Assembly (NCBI GenBank): GCA_000818095.1
Contig: CP009416.1
Coordinates: 676,001 to 740,000, forward strand
DNA: 64,000 bases
Direction of reading: 5' to 3'
Origin: Jeotgalibacillus malaysiensis
Lineage (GTDB): Bacteria; Bacillota; Bacilli; Bacillales; Jeotgalibacillaceae
Shown here: positions 15,389-23,636 of the stretch, one piece after another
Layout of the letters: every line of letters begins with the position of its first letter
How positions within the stretch are numbered: position 1 is the first letter of the stretch
Notes under the pieces: generated by a model
The model's input: the letters and a program-made list of their open reading frames with translations, nothing else
Told to the model about the DNA's origin: nothing
Databases searched by the model: none
Position numbers and translations under genes: made by a program

Positions 15389-15561
15389 TATGCATTCTTA
15401 ATCTTATTTATCCGTTGATCGCACTGATGCAGCGTTTTTTCGATTTCGTCAAGCGATGCTACAAGCGCTTCACGGTCTCTTTGTCTTGCAGCTACCATTC
15501 TATCAATTGAATCTATTAGTGAAAGTACATGTTCTTTATTAAAAGAAGAATCTTTTTTCAT
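15388..15561 (-). CDS. Small helical protein of unknown function, 57 aa
   Basis: 57 codons starting MKKDSSFNKEHVLSLID, with a heptad-like helical body (SIDRMVAARQRDREALVASLDEIEKTLHQ..) that looks like a short coiled coil; one Cys near residue 48. It has an exact SD (CGGAGG, about eight bases before the ATG) and its own terminator, so I regard it as real. The SD lies in the 3' arm of the preceding terminator hairpin. It has no recognised family; such short coiled-coil proteins are often DNA- or partner-binding, but that is a guess. Confidence 0.65.
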   Translation of the reverse strand: MKKDSSFNKEHVLSLIDSIDRMVAARQRDREALVASLDEIEKTLHQCDQRINKIKNA

Positions 15562-15604
15562 AAAAAAGCCTCCGTTTGTTTTGTTTACTACAAAATACGG
15601 AGGC
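15562..15604 (-). terminator. Terminator of the MFS gene whose 3' arm is the SD of the next gene
   Basis: On the minus strand GCCTCCGT pairs with ACGGAGGC (8 bp) around a 21-base AT-rich loop, followed by T6 and then the ATG at 15561. The GGAGG of the 3' arm is the ribosome-binding site for the 57-aa gene. Read-through RNA would therefore have a sequestered SD. Confidence 0.75.
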
Positions 15605-15625
15605 TCTCTTATTTAAAAGGGGGTG

Positions 15626-16765
15626 TTAGGCAATTCTTTTTTGGTGCATAACAATGGATAGAAGAATTGCCGGTGCGACAGCGATGCTCATGCCGGTAAA
15701 GGCAAGGCCTGAGTCGATATCATAAAGTACGCCGCCGACTTGTGTCAGAACAGCAGCACTCAGCCCCATACCAAGTGAAGCATATACACCCTGCGCTGTC
15801 GGAATCAGCTGTTTATCGACTGATCTGTATAAATAGCGGATAAACGCATAATGCGCCAGACCGAACGTTAGTGAATGAAACAGTTGTGTGACAAGGAAAA
15901 TCCAGAGCGACGGGAACAGACCGACCAGCGCCCATCTGACTACAGCTGCAATAGAGGCAATGAAAAACATAAATGCAGCAGGCCTGTTTTTGAAAAATTT
16001 ATCTGCTACTGCAAAGAACACAATTTCTGATAAAACAGCGATATTTAAAATAAATCCTATATAGGCTGTCGATACATTTAGTTCCTGCAGATAAATAAAG
16101 CCATAATTATAGTATGAGGCATGAGCCCCCTGAATCAGGACGCAAATCGTAATAACGAGTATGAAACCCGGCGTCTTAAATACAGCTGCATAACTGCCGC
16201 GCTTTGGACTGACTTTTTCCTGCAGGGCATCAGGTGCATATTGAAAAGCACCAGCGATCATCATGACTGAGCCGACAACCATAACAGCAAAAATAGACGA
16301 TTCTGTCCAGATCGCTGCGACAAGACCAACTACAATTAAGCCGACGGTATAGCCGATTGAACCCCATGAGCGGCTTCTTCCGTAATGAATATTGTTCGTC
16401 CGCATCAGGAGTGAAGCGTTACTCTCCATCATTGGTAATATATTTGGATAAAATAAACTGAATAAAATCATCACGATCATCAGTCCGGTAAAAGAATCAA
16501 CCGGTATAAAAAACATAAGAATAATCGTTGAAACCACAGGCAGTGCTTTCATTAAAAAAGCCAGTGAGAACCGCTTACTGAGCTCAGGAAATAAAAACAG
16601 TGTAGAAAATGACCGGGCAAATAAACCCGCTGCAATGATCGAACTTGCTGCAGCTACCGTCAAATCCTTTTCATATACAAGCCATCCTGTCCAGTAAGGA
16701 AGAAAAATACCCCATGTGAAAAAGAATGTAAAGAAATTAATCGAAAGCCAGGATTGTGCTTTCAT
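15626..16765 (-). CDS. MFS transporter, PPP/HcaT-like family
   Basis: 379-residue integral membrane protein with about twelve helices. It begins MKAQSWLSINFFTFFFTWGIFLPYW and carries RSRSWGSIGYTVG in the loop before helix 5, the signature of the phenylpropionate permease (HcaT/LacY-like, MFS_1_like) branch of the major facilitator superfamily. The substrate cannot be read from the sequence. ATG 16765 is preferred over the ATG five codons upstream because GGAG lies nine bases before it. It ends in the unusual terminator that overlaps the next gene's SD. Confidence 0.82.
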   Translation of the reverse strand: MKAQSWLSINFFTFFFTWGIFLPYWTGWLVYEKDLTVAAASSIIAAGLFARSFSTLFLFPELSKRFSLAFLMKALPVVSTIILMFFIPVDSFTGLMIVMILFSLFYPNILPMMESNASLLMRTNNIHYGRSRSWGSIGYTVGLIVVGLVAAIWTESSIFAVMVVGSVMMIAGAFQYAPDALQEKVSPKRGSYAAVFKTPGFILVITICVLIQGAHASYYNYGFIYLQELNVSTAYIGFILNIAVLSEIVFFAVADKFFKNRPAAFMFFIASIAAVVRWALVGLFPSLWIFLVTQLFHSLTFGLAHYAFIRYLYRSVDKQLIPTAQGVYASLGMGLSAAVLTQVGGVLYDIDSGLAFTGMSIAVAPAILLSIVMHQKRIA

Positions 16766-16816
16766 CTGATCACGCTCCATTCAGCAAATGAAAGTTTGCC
16801 ATGAGCTAGTATAGCA

Positions 16817-16855
16817 TAAAAAAAACTGCCGGAAGCGAATATTCGCTTCCGGCAG
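16817..16855 (-). terminator. Terminator of the ohr gene, 30-bp perfect palindrome
   Basis: 16826-16855 is a perfect palindrome (arms CTGCCGGAAGCGAAT) followed by a long T run on the minus strand, just after the ohr stop. Confidence 0.9.
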
Positions 16856-16865
16856 CTGAACCAGA

Positions 16866-17282
16866 TTATACAGCTTTAATATCTAAATCTACATCAATAT
16901 TTCCACGTGTTGCCTTTGAATAAGGGCAGAAATCATGTGCTTTTTTCAGCAGCTCTTCAGCCTCATCCTGTGATACACCGCTCACTTCTACTTCAAGCTT
17001 CACGGAAATCTTCACGCCATCATCTTTCTCATCTTTATTCAGGCTCACATGCGCAGTTGTCGTAGACTCTACTTTCTTACCCGCATTTTTCGCCATGAGA
17101 TTAAATGCACCATCGAAGCATGCAGAATAGCCGGCAGCGAATAATTGCTCGGGATTCGATTTACCTTCCGGATCCTGACCGTCACCTGGCATTGCCAGAT
17201 CAAGCTGGATTAAATCATCTGAAGATTTCACATGTCCATTTCTACCATTCTTAGCAGTTGCACTACTCGTCAAAATTGCCAT
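16866..17282 (-). CDS. ohrB: Organic hydroperoxide resistance protein, Ohr/OsmC family
   Basis: 138-residue thiol peroxidase that reduces organic hydroperoxides. Both catalytic cysteines are present: SACFDGAF near residue 56 and the resolving DFCPYSKATRGNIDV near residue 120; N-terminal GRNGHVKSSD and PEQLFAAGYSACF are typical of Ohr. ATG 17282 follows GGAG by nine bases. No OhrR regulator gene adjoins it, and no clear OhrR operator is seen. This fits the SigB-controlled B. subtilis OhrB rather than OhrA, so the symbol is a choice by context only. A GTTTAA lies in the upstream region, but no convincing SigB -10 follows it. Confidence 0.85.
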   Translation of the reverse strand: MAILTSSATAKNGRNGHVKSSDDLIQLDLAMPGDGQDPEGKSNPEQLFAAGYSACFDGAFNLMAKNAGKKVESTTTAHVSLNKDEKDDGVKISVKLEVEVSGVSQDEAEELLKKAHDFCPYSKATRGNIDVDLDIKAV

Positions 17283-17431
17283 CAATCTCATCTCCATTTC
17301 ATGTTTTAAAGAATTTTAACTACTCTAATATGATTCACTTTTGAAGAGGTTATTAAACATTCAATTAAAACTACAGAATAAATATTGCTTCTGTATATTT
17401 AATGGAGATATTGTATGGTTAATCTAATAGA

Positions 17432-17548
17432 GGTGAACGGAGCGTAGGGCGGCGACTCCGGGACGATTAGAGGGAAGCTGAGACCCCACAGGCGAAGCCG
17501 AGCTCAGCAACCTCCGTCCGGAAAGCGTCCGCCCGAAGCGCAGTGAAC
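17432..17548. repeat. Divergent relative of the palindromic intergenic repeat
   Basis: GTGAACGGAGCGTAGGGCGG..CGACTCC on the left and GGAAAGCGTCCGCCC..GAAGCGCAGTGAAC on the right are imperfect inverted ends. The core has GAGACCCCACAGGCGAAGCCGA, closely resembling the core of copy 3 (27533-27676) but with different outer ends. The remaining 17283-17431 is AT-rich upstream sequence of ohr with no gene. Confidence 0.7.
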
Positions 17549-17667
17549 CGGTTTGAAAGTAAATTCCAAACATTTAAAGACATTTCCCGAATTACTACAT
17601 AGATCACTACTTTTTTGATAAACTGAAAGAATGTAGAGAAACGCATGTAGAAAGGGACCTGAACAGC

Positions 17668-18525
17668 ATGAGACTGGAAAATAACCAAAAAAAGAGAAGA
17701 ACAAAATGGTGGATCGCACTTGGCGCAACCGTAACGATTTTAGCCGGTGCTTCATTAGGTGCACTGAGTGCATATAACTGGTCTCCTGAAGAAACAATTG
17801 AAGGCCTGTTTGGCATATCAGTTCAGCAATCACTTACACAACAAAATCATGAAGAGCGCAGTATAGATGAAGATGTAAAGGAAATGTCACGAACGGAAAA
17901 TGATGAGAAATCAGAGGAGCCGGCAGATCCAGTAGAACCTGATGAAAATGCTGAAGGTGATACTGCCTACCCTGATGAACCGGAAAGGACACCTGAAACG
18001 ATGGAAGAACCTACTTATGTACAGGGTGTACTAATTGCAAATAAAGAATATCCGCTGCCAACAGATTATGCACCTGGTGAAGACCCGGAAGCACGTGCAG
18101 CATATGATGAGATGCAGGCTGCTGCTGCAGAAGCCGGGCACAGCCTTGTTGCCTTCAGTACTTTCAGATCTTATGACTATCAGACAGACCTTTATAATCG
18201 CTATGTAGAACAGCATGGACAGGAGGAAGCAGACCGCTTCAGTGCAAGACCCGGCTATTCTGAACACCAGACTGGACTTGGATTTGATATCGGAGCTGAA
18301 GGTCAGGAAGAACATTGGGCAAGTGACAGCTTCAAGGATACGAAAGAAGCAAAGTGGCTGGCAGAAAATGCTCATCAATACGGTTTTATCCTGCGTTATC
18401 CTGCAGGGAAAGAGCATATCACCGGCTATCAGTATGAATCCTGGCATTTCCGCTATCTCGGAGAAGAGCTTGCAACGAAAGTTTATGAGAGTGGATTAAC
18501 GCTTGAGGAATATCTCGGGATCTAA
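17668..18525 (+). CDS. D-alanyl-D-alanine carboxypeptidase, VanY/M15B family
   Basis: 285-residue zinc peptidase that trims the terminal D-Ala from peptidoglycan stem peptides outside the membrane. Residues 1-12 are basic, 13-35 form an uncleaved signal anchor, and about 50-115 form a very acidic linker. The M15B domain follows: TFRSY (165-169), zinc ligands His200 (SEHQTGLGFDI) and Asp207, catalytic Glu257 and ligand His260 (YESWHFRY). All catalytic residues are intact. It resembles B. subtilis YodJ and other housekeeping members; no van cluster is present, so resistance is not implied. SD AAAGGGACC precedes the ATG and a terminator follows. Confidence 0.9.
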   Translation: MRLENNQKKRRTKWWIALGATVTILAGASLGALSAYNWSPEETIEGLFGISVQQSLTQQNHEERSIDEDVKEMSRTENDEKSEEPADPVEPDENAEGDTAYPDEPERTPETMEEPTYVQGVLIANKEYPLPTDYAPGEDPEARAAYDEMQAAAAEAGHSLVAFSTFRSYDYQTDLYNRYVEQHGQEEADRFSARPGYSEHQTGLGFDIGAEGQEEHWASDSFKDTKEAKWLAENAHQYGFILRYPAGKEHITGYQYESWHFRYLGEELATKVYESGLTLEEYLGI

Positions 18526-18556
18526 AAGAATATATTTCCTGGGAAATGAAAAAGAT

Positions 18557-18593
18557 AGACTGAAAGGCAGCCGCTGCCCTTCAGTCTTTTTTT
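18557..18593 (+). terminator. Terminator of the carboxypeptidase gene
   Basis: AGACTGAAAGGCAG pairs with CTGCCCTTCAGTCT (one mismatch) around CCG, then T7. Confidence 0.9.
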
Positions 18594-18674
18594 GCATCAT
18601 TTAATTCTTAGTTTCCCTAAACATATTTTTCCGTTATACTACTATTCAGAAGAGTCAAATAATGGAGGATCAGG

Positions 18675-19619
18675 ATGAGAACCAGAATTGGGAAATTACT
18701 CATACAATGGGTGGCAGCGTTCGTTGTATTGATGCTTTTATTATTGCTGCCAAGAGATATGGAAATCGAGTCAGGACCATCAGGGGAATTTGTGGCTGCG
18801 CATTATCAATATTCTTTCAGCGCACATGTTGAAAGTGTAAAAGGATTTCTCGCCCCGATCTTGAACGGTGAAGGACTTGGTAATGACCGTTATAACAGAC
18901 CATTTTTCGGGCATGCCTGGGAAATGATGCAGCGCAGCCTGTGGCTCATTATTCCTGCGTTTTTTATCAGTATTTTAGCAGGTGTTGCAAAAGGGGTATT
19001 TGATTTTAGAACGCGCCACGGAAAAAGGAAAGTAGTCGGGCTTCAAACGACCTGGTTAGGACTTTCTGTACCTGACCTTGTGTTTATTGTATTTATTCAG
19101 ATGACGCTGATGTATCTGAATATGAAGGGCATCATCACCGGTCTGAGTCTGTATAGTGCAGGGAATCCGGAAGCAGTTGTTATGAACGTCATTTACTTAT
19201 CAGTCTTTCCAATGTTTTATTTAGCAAATGTGACGTTCCAGGCACTCAGTGATGAAAATGGAGCGGAATATATCAGGACAGCAAGGGCAAAAGGGGTTTC
19301 CTCGTATAAGCTGCTATACATACATATGCTCAGGAACGGACTGGCTAAGATTTTTGTTCACACCAACACCGTCGTCCTTTATTTATTATCTAATCTGTTT
19401 GTCATTGAGTACCTGACGCAATATAAAGGAGCTGCATATTACTTTAAAGAATATGTCACAGTCTCAACCAGAATTGTCGATGGACAGTCATTAAATCTGA
19501 ATGAAGGCGCAATTGCTGCATTTACTTTCTTTTTTACAGTATTGATTTTGCTTGCAGGCCTGATCAGTCAGGTTGCAAGGGCGTATCTGCTGCCTCATGA
19601 AAGAGGTGGTGAAGGATGA
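18675..19619 (+). CDS. OppB/DppB-type ABC transporter permease
   Basis: 314-residue permease of the peptide/nickel (BPD_transp_1) class. There is one N-terminal helix, a roughly 70-residue extracytoplasmic segment, then five helices. GAEYIRTARAKGVSSYKLLYIHMLRNGL near residue 197 is the EAA cytoplasmic loop (E-x(3)-T-A-R-A-K-G) that docks on the ATPase. It forms an ATGA overlap with a second permease gene. No binding protein or ATPase gene is adjacent, so the pair must borrow those subunits or be an incomplete system. SD ATGGAGGATCAGG precedes the ATG. Confidence 0.85.
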   Translation: MRTRIGKLLIQWVAAFVVLMLLLLLPRDMEIESGPSGEFVAAHYQYSFSAHVESVKGFLAPILNGEGLGNDRYNRPFFGHAWEMMQRSLWLIIPAFFISILAGVAKGVFDFRTRHGKRKVVGLQTTWLGLSVPDLVFIVFIQMTLMYLNMKGIITGLSLYSAGNPEAVVMNVIYLSVFPMFYLANVTFQALSDENGAEYIRTARAKGVSSYKLLYIHMLRNGLAKIFVHTNTVVLYLLSNLFVIEYLTQYKGAAYYFKEYVTVSTRIVDGQSLNLNEGAIAAFTFFFTVLILLAGLISQVARAYLLPHERGGEG

Positions 19620-20506
19620 ATAAGCATCTGACAATCGGAAGCATTATGCTTTTTATGCTGCTGATCCTGACCTTTTTAGGACCGCTATTACCAGTTGTAG
19701 ATAATGGGATTTCGCAGGAAGGCGCGAGATATACAGATGAAGGCATTGAGGTGCCGCCTTTTCCACCTTCAGCTGAAGATCCGCTTGGGAGTGACAGGGA
19801 GGGAAGGGATGTATTGAGCCTGATCATCGCCGGGGCGCAGGAAACATTTATGGTGATTCTGACGATCGTGATTATCCGTTTTATTGTATCGGCAGTACTC
19901 GGCATTGGCAGCTTTTACTCTCAGACAATCAGAGGGTTTCTGTCGATCTGGAGCCAGCTGTTTTCTTTTATGCCGCCAGTCTTTTTTGTTATTTTCTTTT
20001 CAGGGCTGCCTTTCGTTATTTTTTCAGAGCATCGGCAGATCTGGCTGATTGTGATTATTGCGGCGGTTGAAGTAGGGAGAACCGGGGATATGATCAAGAC
20101 TTCCATGGATTACAGTGCGAATAAACCTTTCTTTGAAGCGGGCATTGTATCCGGCTGCTCGCAATGGACGTTATTTAAAAGCTATTTCTGGCCGCAGCTG
20201 CGCCTGACAATTGTGACAAATTTTATTGGTGACCTTGGCAGAACCTTATTCCTGCTTGCTCAGTTCGCAGTGATTGGTGTTTATCTTCAAAATGCCTTCT
20301 GGTCGATCCGTGGAGGCGGAGTAGAAACAGTAAATAATTCATTTATCTGGCCGTCTCTATTTATCAATATTCACCATGATGTATTCTCAGCAGAATGGGT
20401 CGTGATATCAACGGTCAGCGTCATTACGTTTACGATGATTACATTTTATTTGTTAAGCAGTGGGATCAGACACTATTATCAGAAGAAATACCATCAATCC
20501 GGTTAA
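19616..20506 (+). CDS. OppC/DppC-type ABC transporter permease
   Basis: 296-residue partner permease. It has an N-terminal helix, then PPSAEDPLGSDREGRDVLSLIIAGAQET (residues 50-77), the classic OppC/DppC H/L-x-G-T/S-D-x-x-G-R-D segment, followed by about five helices. The usual EAA loop is weak: FFEAGIVSGCSQWTLFKSYFWPQLR replaces the normal A-R-A-x-G, which may affect ATPase coupling. It overlaps the previous gene by four bases. The epimerase-like gene follows after 17 bases and may be in the same transcript. Confidence 0.8.
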   Translation: MNKHLTIGSIMLFMLLILTFLGPLLPVVDNGISQEGARYTDEGIEVPPFPPSAEDPLGSDREGRDVLSLIIAGAQETFMVILTIVIIRFIVSAVLGIGSFYSQTIRGFLSIWSQLFSFMPPVFFVIFFSGLPFVIFSEHRQIWLIVIIAAVEVGRTGDMIKTSMDYSANKPFFEAGIVSGCSQWTLFKSYFWPQLRLTIVTNFIGDLGRTLFLLAQFAVIGVYLQNAFWSIRGGGVETVNNSFIWPSLFINIHHDVFSAEWVVISTVSVITFTMITFYLLSSGIRHYYQKKYHQSG

Positions 20507-20523
20507 AAGGAGTGGAGTTATAA

Positions 20524-21507
20524 ATGAAACTATTAATTTTAGGCGGAACAAAATTTCTTGGCAGACATATTGCAGAAAGTGCAGTCAATAAAGGACATGA
20601 GGTCACATTATTTAACCGCGGGCAGACGAATACGAACCTTTTTCCTGATGCAGTAAAGCTGACAGGAGACCGCAACGGGGACTTATCCGCGCTTGAAAAG
20701 GGTGAGTGGGATGCGGTGATTGATGTGTCAGGATATACACCATCCCAGGTGAGGAAAACAGCGGAACTGTTAAAAGGCAGAGTGGGACATTACACACTAA
20801 TCTCAACGATTTCAGTCTATGAGGATTATACAAATGGACCTGCTGTAGAGGGTGTGACGAAGCTTGCTGAACTTGAAGAAGATACTGAAGAGGTAACAGG
20901 GGCTACATACGGACCGCTGAAGCAGCATTGCGAGGAAGTTGTAAAAGAACTGTATCGTGAGCATTCACTTGTCATCCGACCGGGTCTGATTGTTGGTCCG
21001 CATGATCCGACAGACCGCTTCACGTATTGGGTATGGCGTGCGCAGCAGGGAGGCACTGCACTTGCACCTGGTAAGCCTGAGCGGAAAGTACAGTGGATTG
21101 ATGTCAGAGACCTGAGTGAATGGGCGATCGGGATGATTGATCGTCATGAATCAGGCACGTTTAATGCTGCAGGTGGAGATCCGCTTCCAACGATGGAGAA
21201 GTATCTTGATACTGCAAAAAAAGTCGCAAACACTGACGTCACCTATCAGTGGATAAGCGACGATATATTAACAGCACATGATGCAGGCCCATTTGTGGAA
21301 GTCCCATTCTGGCTGCCTGTCACAGCGCAATATCCGGACGGCTTCCTGCTGGCCGACGCTTCAAAGGCCATCGACAAAGGATTAACCTTCAGGCCGCTTG
21401 AAGAAACAATTAGTGATACGCTGCTTTGGTTAAATGAGCGGCAGAACCACGAATGGAAGGCAGGCTTATCTGAAGAACGGGAGCGAAAACTGCTGAATGA
21501 AAGTTGA
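20524..21507 (+). CDS. NAD-dependent epimerase/dehydratase family protein (atypical SDR)
   Basis: 327-residue Rossmann-fold protein. GGTKFLG (7-13) is the dinucleotide-binding loop and FNRGQTN (31-37) supplies an arginine typical of NADP binding. DVSGYTPSQ and LISTISVYEDY occupy the positions of the catalytic region, with YGPLKQHCE providing Tyr-x3-Lys (YGPLK). This is the mRNA-binding/isoflavone-reductase-like extended or atypical SDR family seen widely in Bacillales. Its substrate is unknown. SD AAAAGGAG is strong. It follows the permease pair by 17 bases. Confidence 0.8.
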   Translation: MKLLILGGTKFLGRHIAESAVNKGHEVTLFNRGQTNTNLFPDAVKLTGDRNGDLSALEKGEWDAVIDVSGYTPSQVRKTAELLKGRVGHYTLISTISVYEDYTNGPAVEGVTKLAELEEDTEEVTGATYGPLKQHCEEVVKELYREHSLVIRPGLIVGPHDPTDRFTYWVWRAQQGGTALAPGKPERKVQWIDVRDLSEWAIGMIDRHESGTFNAAGGDPLPTMEKYLDTAKKVANTDVTYQWISDDILTAHDAGPFVEVPFWLPVTAQYPDGFLLADASKAIDKGLTFRPLEETISDTLLWLNERQNHEWKAGLSEERERKLLNES

Positions 21508-21534
21508 TTGATTTTTCTGAAAAAATGTTATAAT
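21504..21534 (+). promoter_or_regulatory. Probable SigA promoter of the 30-aa gene
   Basis: TATAAT at 21529-21534, with TTGATT at 21504 (spacer 19) or 21508 (spacer 15) as -35. It overlaps the end of the epimerase gene. Confidence 0.45.
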
Positions 21535-21563
21535 GATGTTAAATATTTGCGGGGGTGGAAAAA

Positions 21564-21656
21564 ATGAATCGTATTTCGCGGGCGGGGTATATCTTCACGG
21601 CTTTGCATACGTTGTTTTTCCTTAACCTGACCTTTGATTTCATCATGTTTTACTGA
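21564..21656 (+). CDS. Tiny hydrophobic protein, 30 aa
   Basis: MNRISRAGYI then FTALHTLFFLNLTFDFIMFY: a positive N-terminus followed by one aromatic-rich hydrophobic segment, predicted to insert in the membrane. It has an SD (GGGGGTGG), an upstream TATAAT-containing promoter and a strong terminator eight bases after the stop. Such a complete expression cassette for 30 codons supports a real small membrane protein or a toxin-like peptide. No antitoxin-like antisense RNA is evident. I do not recognise the family. Confidence 0.55.
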   Translation: MNRISRAGYIFTALHTLFFLNLTFDFIMFY

Positions 21657-21661
21657 AGAAA

Positions 21662-21698
21662 AGAGCTGACTTCTTTTAAAAGGAGTCAGCTCTTTTTG
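21662..21698 (+). terminator. Terminator of the 30-aa gene
   Basis: AGAGCTGACT/AGTCAGCTCT perfect 10-bp stem, then T5-G-T4. Confidence 0.9.
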
Positions 21699-21709
21699 TT
21701 TTGGCTCTG

Positions 21710-21856
21710 TTAAAGTCGGCTGTTGATTGTAGCTCCAGGGGGGACGCTTTCCACAGGACCGGCGGTGAGCCTCCTCAGCTTCACTTGCGGGGTCTCACCT
21801 GTCCGATTTCTCCTGCTGGAGTCGCCCCCTTCCGCTACAATCAACAGCAGTGCAGA
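21710..21856. repeat. Palindromic intergenic repeat, copy 2
   Basis: Same orientation and outer ends as copy 1: TTAAAGTCGGCTGTTGATTGTAGC on the left, GCTACAATCAACAGC and TGCAGA on the right. The core is highly similar (GGGGGGACGCTTTCC, GCGGGGTCTCACCTGTCC, GGAGTCGCCCCC). It lies between the 30-aa gene and the convergent cls gene. Confidence 0.9.
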
Positions 21857-21887
21857 AACCACATTGATCTTTAACAAAGCTATTGTT

Positions 21888-23351
21888 TTATAAAATCGGT
21901 GACAGCAGTCTTGAAATCGATTCTTTAAACTTAATCAGATTCGACCGCTGCTGGTATAGCTCAGGCGTCAGCTCTGTACAATCCTTCATATCCTCTTCAA
22001 AAATCATTGCCAGTGAAGTGGCAGTTTCCTGATGATATAAGAATGCATTGACTTCAAAGTTCAGGCTGAAGCTTCGAAGGTCAATGTTGGCTGTGCCGAC
22101 TGATGCTGCTTCATCATCAGTCACAAGTGTTTTCGCATGAATAAATCCTTTTTCATAAATATAAATGCGTGCGCCGGCTTTCATGAGTTCACCAACATAT
22201 GAATAAGTAGCCCAGTACACAAACATATGGTCAGGTTTATTTGGAATCATGATTCTGACGTCAATCCCAGAAAGTGCAGCAACCTTGAGTGCATCAAGCA
22301 AGCTGACGTCAGGAATAAAGTAAGGTGTCTGGATATAGACATACTTATCAGCGTTGTTAATCAGCTTCAGATAACCGGTTTTGATCTGTTCCCAGTCAGA
22401 GTCCGGACCGCTTGAGACAATCTGCATGGCCACATTACCTTTTTGTGGAATCGGCGGGAAATATACATCGGAATATTCAATATCATAGCGGTGTGATGCC
22501 TGATTCCAGTCCAAAATAAACCGTGTCTGAAGCGGGTGGATCGCACTGCCTTCTATCCGTAAATGTGTGTCGCGCCAGTAGCCGAACCGTGCATCGAGCC
22601 CGAGGTACTCATCCCCGATATTAAAGCCGCCAATATACCCCACGCGCCCATCAATAATGGAAATCTTGCGGTGATTACGATAGTTAAGCCGCGGATTAAT
22701 AATCGGAACTTTAGACGGAAAGAACGCTTCGACTTCACCACCGGCAGCGCGCAGCTCCCGGAAGTACCGCTTCGTCAGCCCGCGTGAGCCCATATCATCA
22801 TATAAAACTCTGACCTTTACACCCTGCTTTGCTTTTTTGACAAGCAGACTGTAAAGCTCACGTCCGAGGTTATCACGTCTCAGGATGTATGTCTGGATGT
22901 GGATATGATCTTTTGCGTGTTCAATATCCTCAAACAGCACTTTAAATTTTTCTCTGCCATCCACCAGAATCTCAACCTGATTATCCTGAGTGAGGACTGC
23001 AGCATTATTCACGAGCTGCATATAGATCAGGTCTTTCATCTTTTCGGTTTCCTCTGATTTGAAATGGAATTTCCGTTCCTGAATCGCATCGATCTGATAA
23101 CGGATCAGCTGCTCAATGCCAACGCGCTTTCTGCCTTCCCAGTTGAACAGATGCTTTTTACGAAGGCTGCGGCCGAACAGCAGGTACAATGCGAACCCCG
23201 CGACAGGTATGAAGAACAGAACCATCAGCCAGGCCCATGTTGCACTGGCATCTTTTCTTTCCAGAAAGATCAGGATCCCGGCAAAAACAAAGTTTAATAT
23301 AAATACCAATCCTACAAATATAGAGATCCAGTCAAAGGAGTTAAAGTCCAT
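21888..23351 (-). CDS. cls: Cardiolipin synthase
   Basis: 487-residue membrane enzyme of the phospholipase D superfamily that joins two phosphatidylglycerols into cardiolipin. Two N-terminal helices (about residues 10-31 and 40-59) anchor it. Two HKD motifs are complete: HRKISIID (H227, K229, D234) with GFNIG following, and HAKTLVTD (H405, K407, D412) with GTANID following. The length is that of B. subtilis ClsA (482). The stop lies soon after repeat copy 2. The upstream gene order (copper operon) gives no functional clue. Active by sequence. Confidence 0.95.
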   Translation of the reverse strand: MDFNSFDWISIFVGLVFILNFVFAGILIFLERKDASATWAWLMVLFFIPVAGFALYLLFGRSLRKKHLFNWEGRKRVGIEQLIRYQIDAIQERKFHFKSEETEKMKDLIYMQLVNNAAVLTQDNQVEILVDGREKFKVLFEDIEHAKDHIHIQTYILRRDNLGRELYSLLVKKAKQGVKVRVLYDDMGSRGLTKRYFRELRAAGGEVEAFFPSKVPIINPRLNYRNHRKISIIDGRVGYIGGFNIGDEYLGLDARFGYWRDTHLRIEGSAIHPLQTRFILDWNQASHRYDIEYSDVYFPPIPQKGNVAMQIVSSGPDSDWEQIKTGYLKLINNADKYVYIQTPYFIPDVSLLDALKVAALSGIDVRIMIPNKPDHMFVYWATYSYVGELMKAGARIYIYEKGFIHAKTLVTDDEAASVGTANIDLRSFSLNFEVNAFLYHQETATSLAMIFEEDMKDCTELTPELYQQRSNLIKFKESISRLLSPIL

Positions 23352-23575
23352 ATTCAGCCCCTGCCTATCTGTTAATTTCTTCTTTCATCTATTATACGCA
23401 TAATCAGTTATAATCTCTAATAACGAATCAGAGCGATAAAAGTTTCACATGTCAAAGTTTTATTCATTTCACAATATTTACAATTATTTGAACGAATGTT
23501 GCGTTAAAGTATTGAAATGTCTGACAGTATAAGATACTTTTGATATATAAGAAAAAGAGCATTCAGACATTTCAC

Positions 23576-23604
23576 TTGCATACCTTATAGGGGTATGATA
23601 AGGT
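23576..23604 (+). promoter_or_regulatory. csoR promoter with CsoR operator in the spacer
   Basis: TTGCAT (23576-23581), 17 bp, TAAGGT (23599-23604). The interrupted palindrome ATACCTTATAGGGGTAT (23580-23596) fills the spacer and is the standard CsoR operator form, so CsoR would block polymerase. Confidence 0.85.
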
Positions 23605-23636
23605 AGGATTATCAAGAATGCAGTGCAGGGAGGGGA

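Noticed and set aside
17668..18525. Vancomycin-resistance vanY
   Set aside because: Same family, but no vanR/S/H/A/X genes; the ddl omega loop indicates normal D-Ala-D-Ala ligase.
18675..20506. Complete oligopeptide importer operon
   Set aside because: Only the two permease genes are present.
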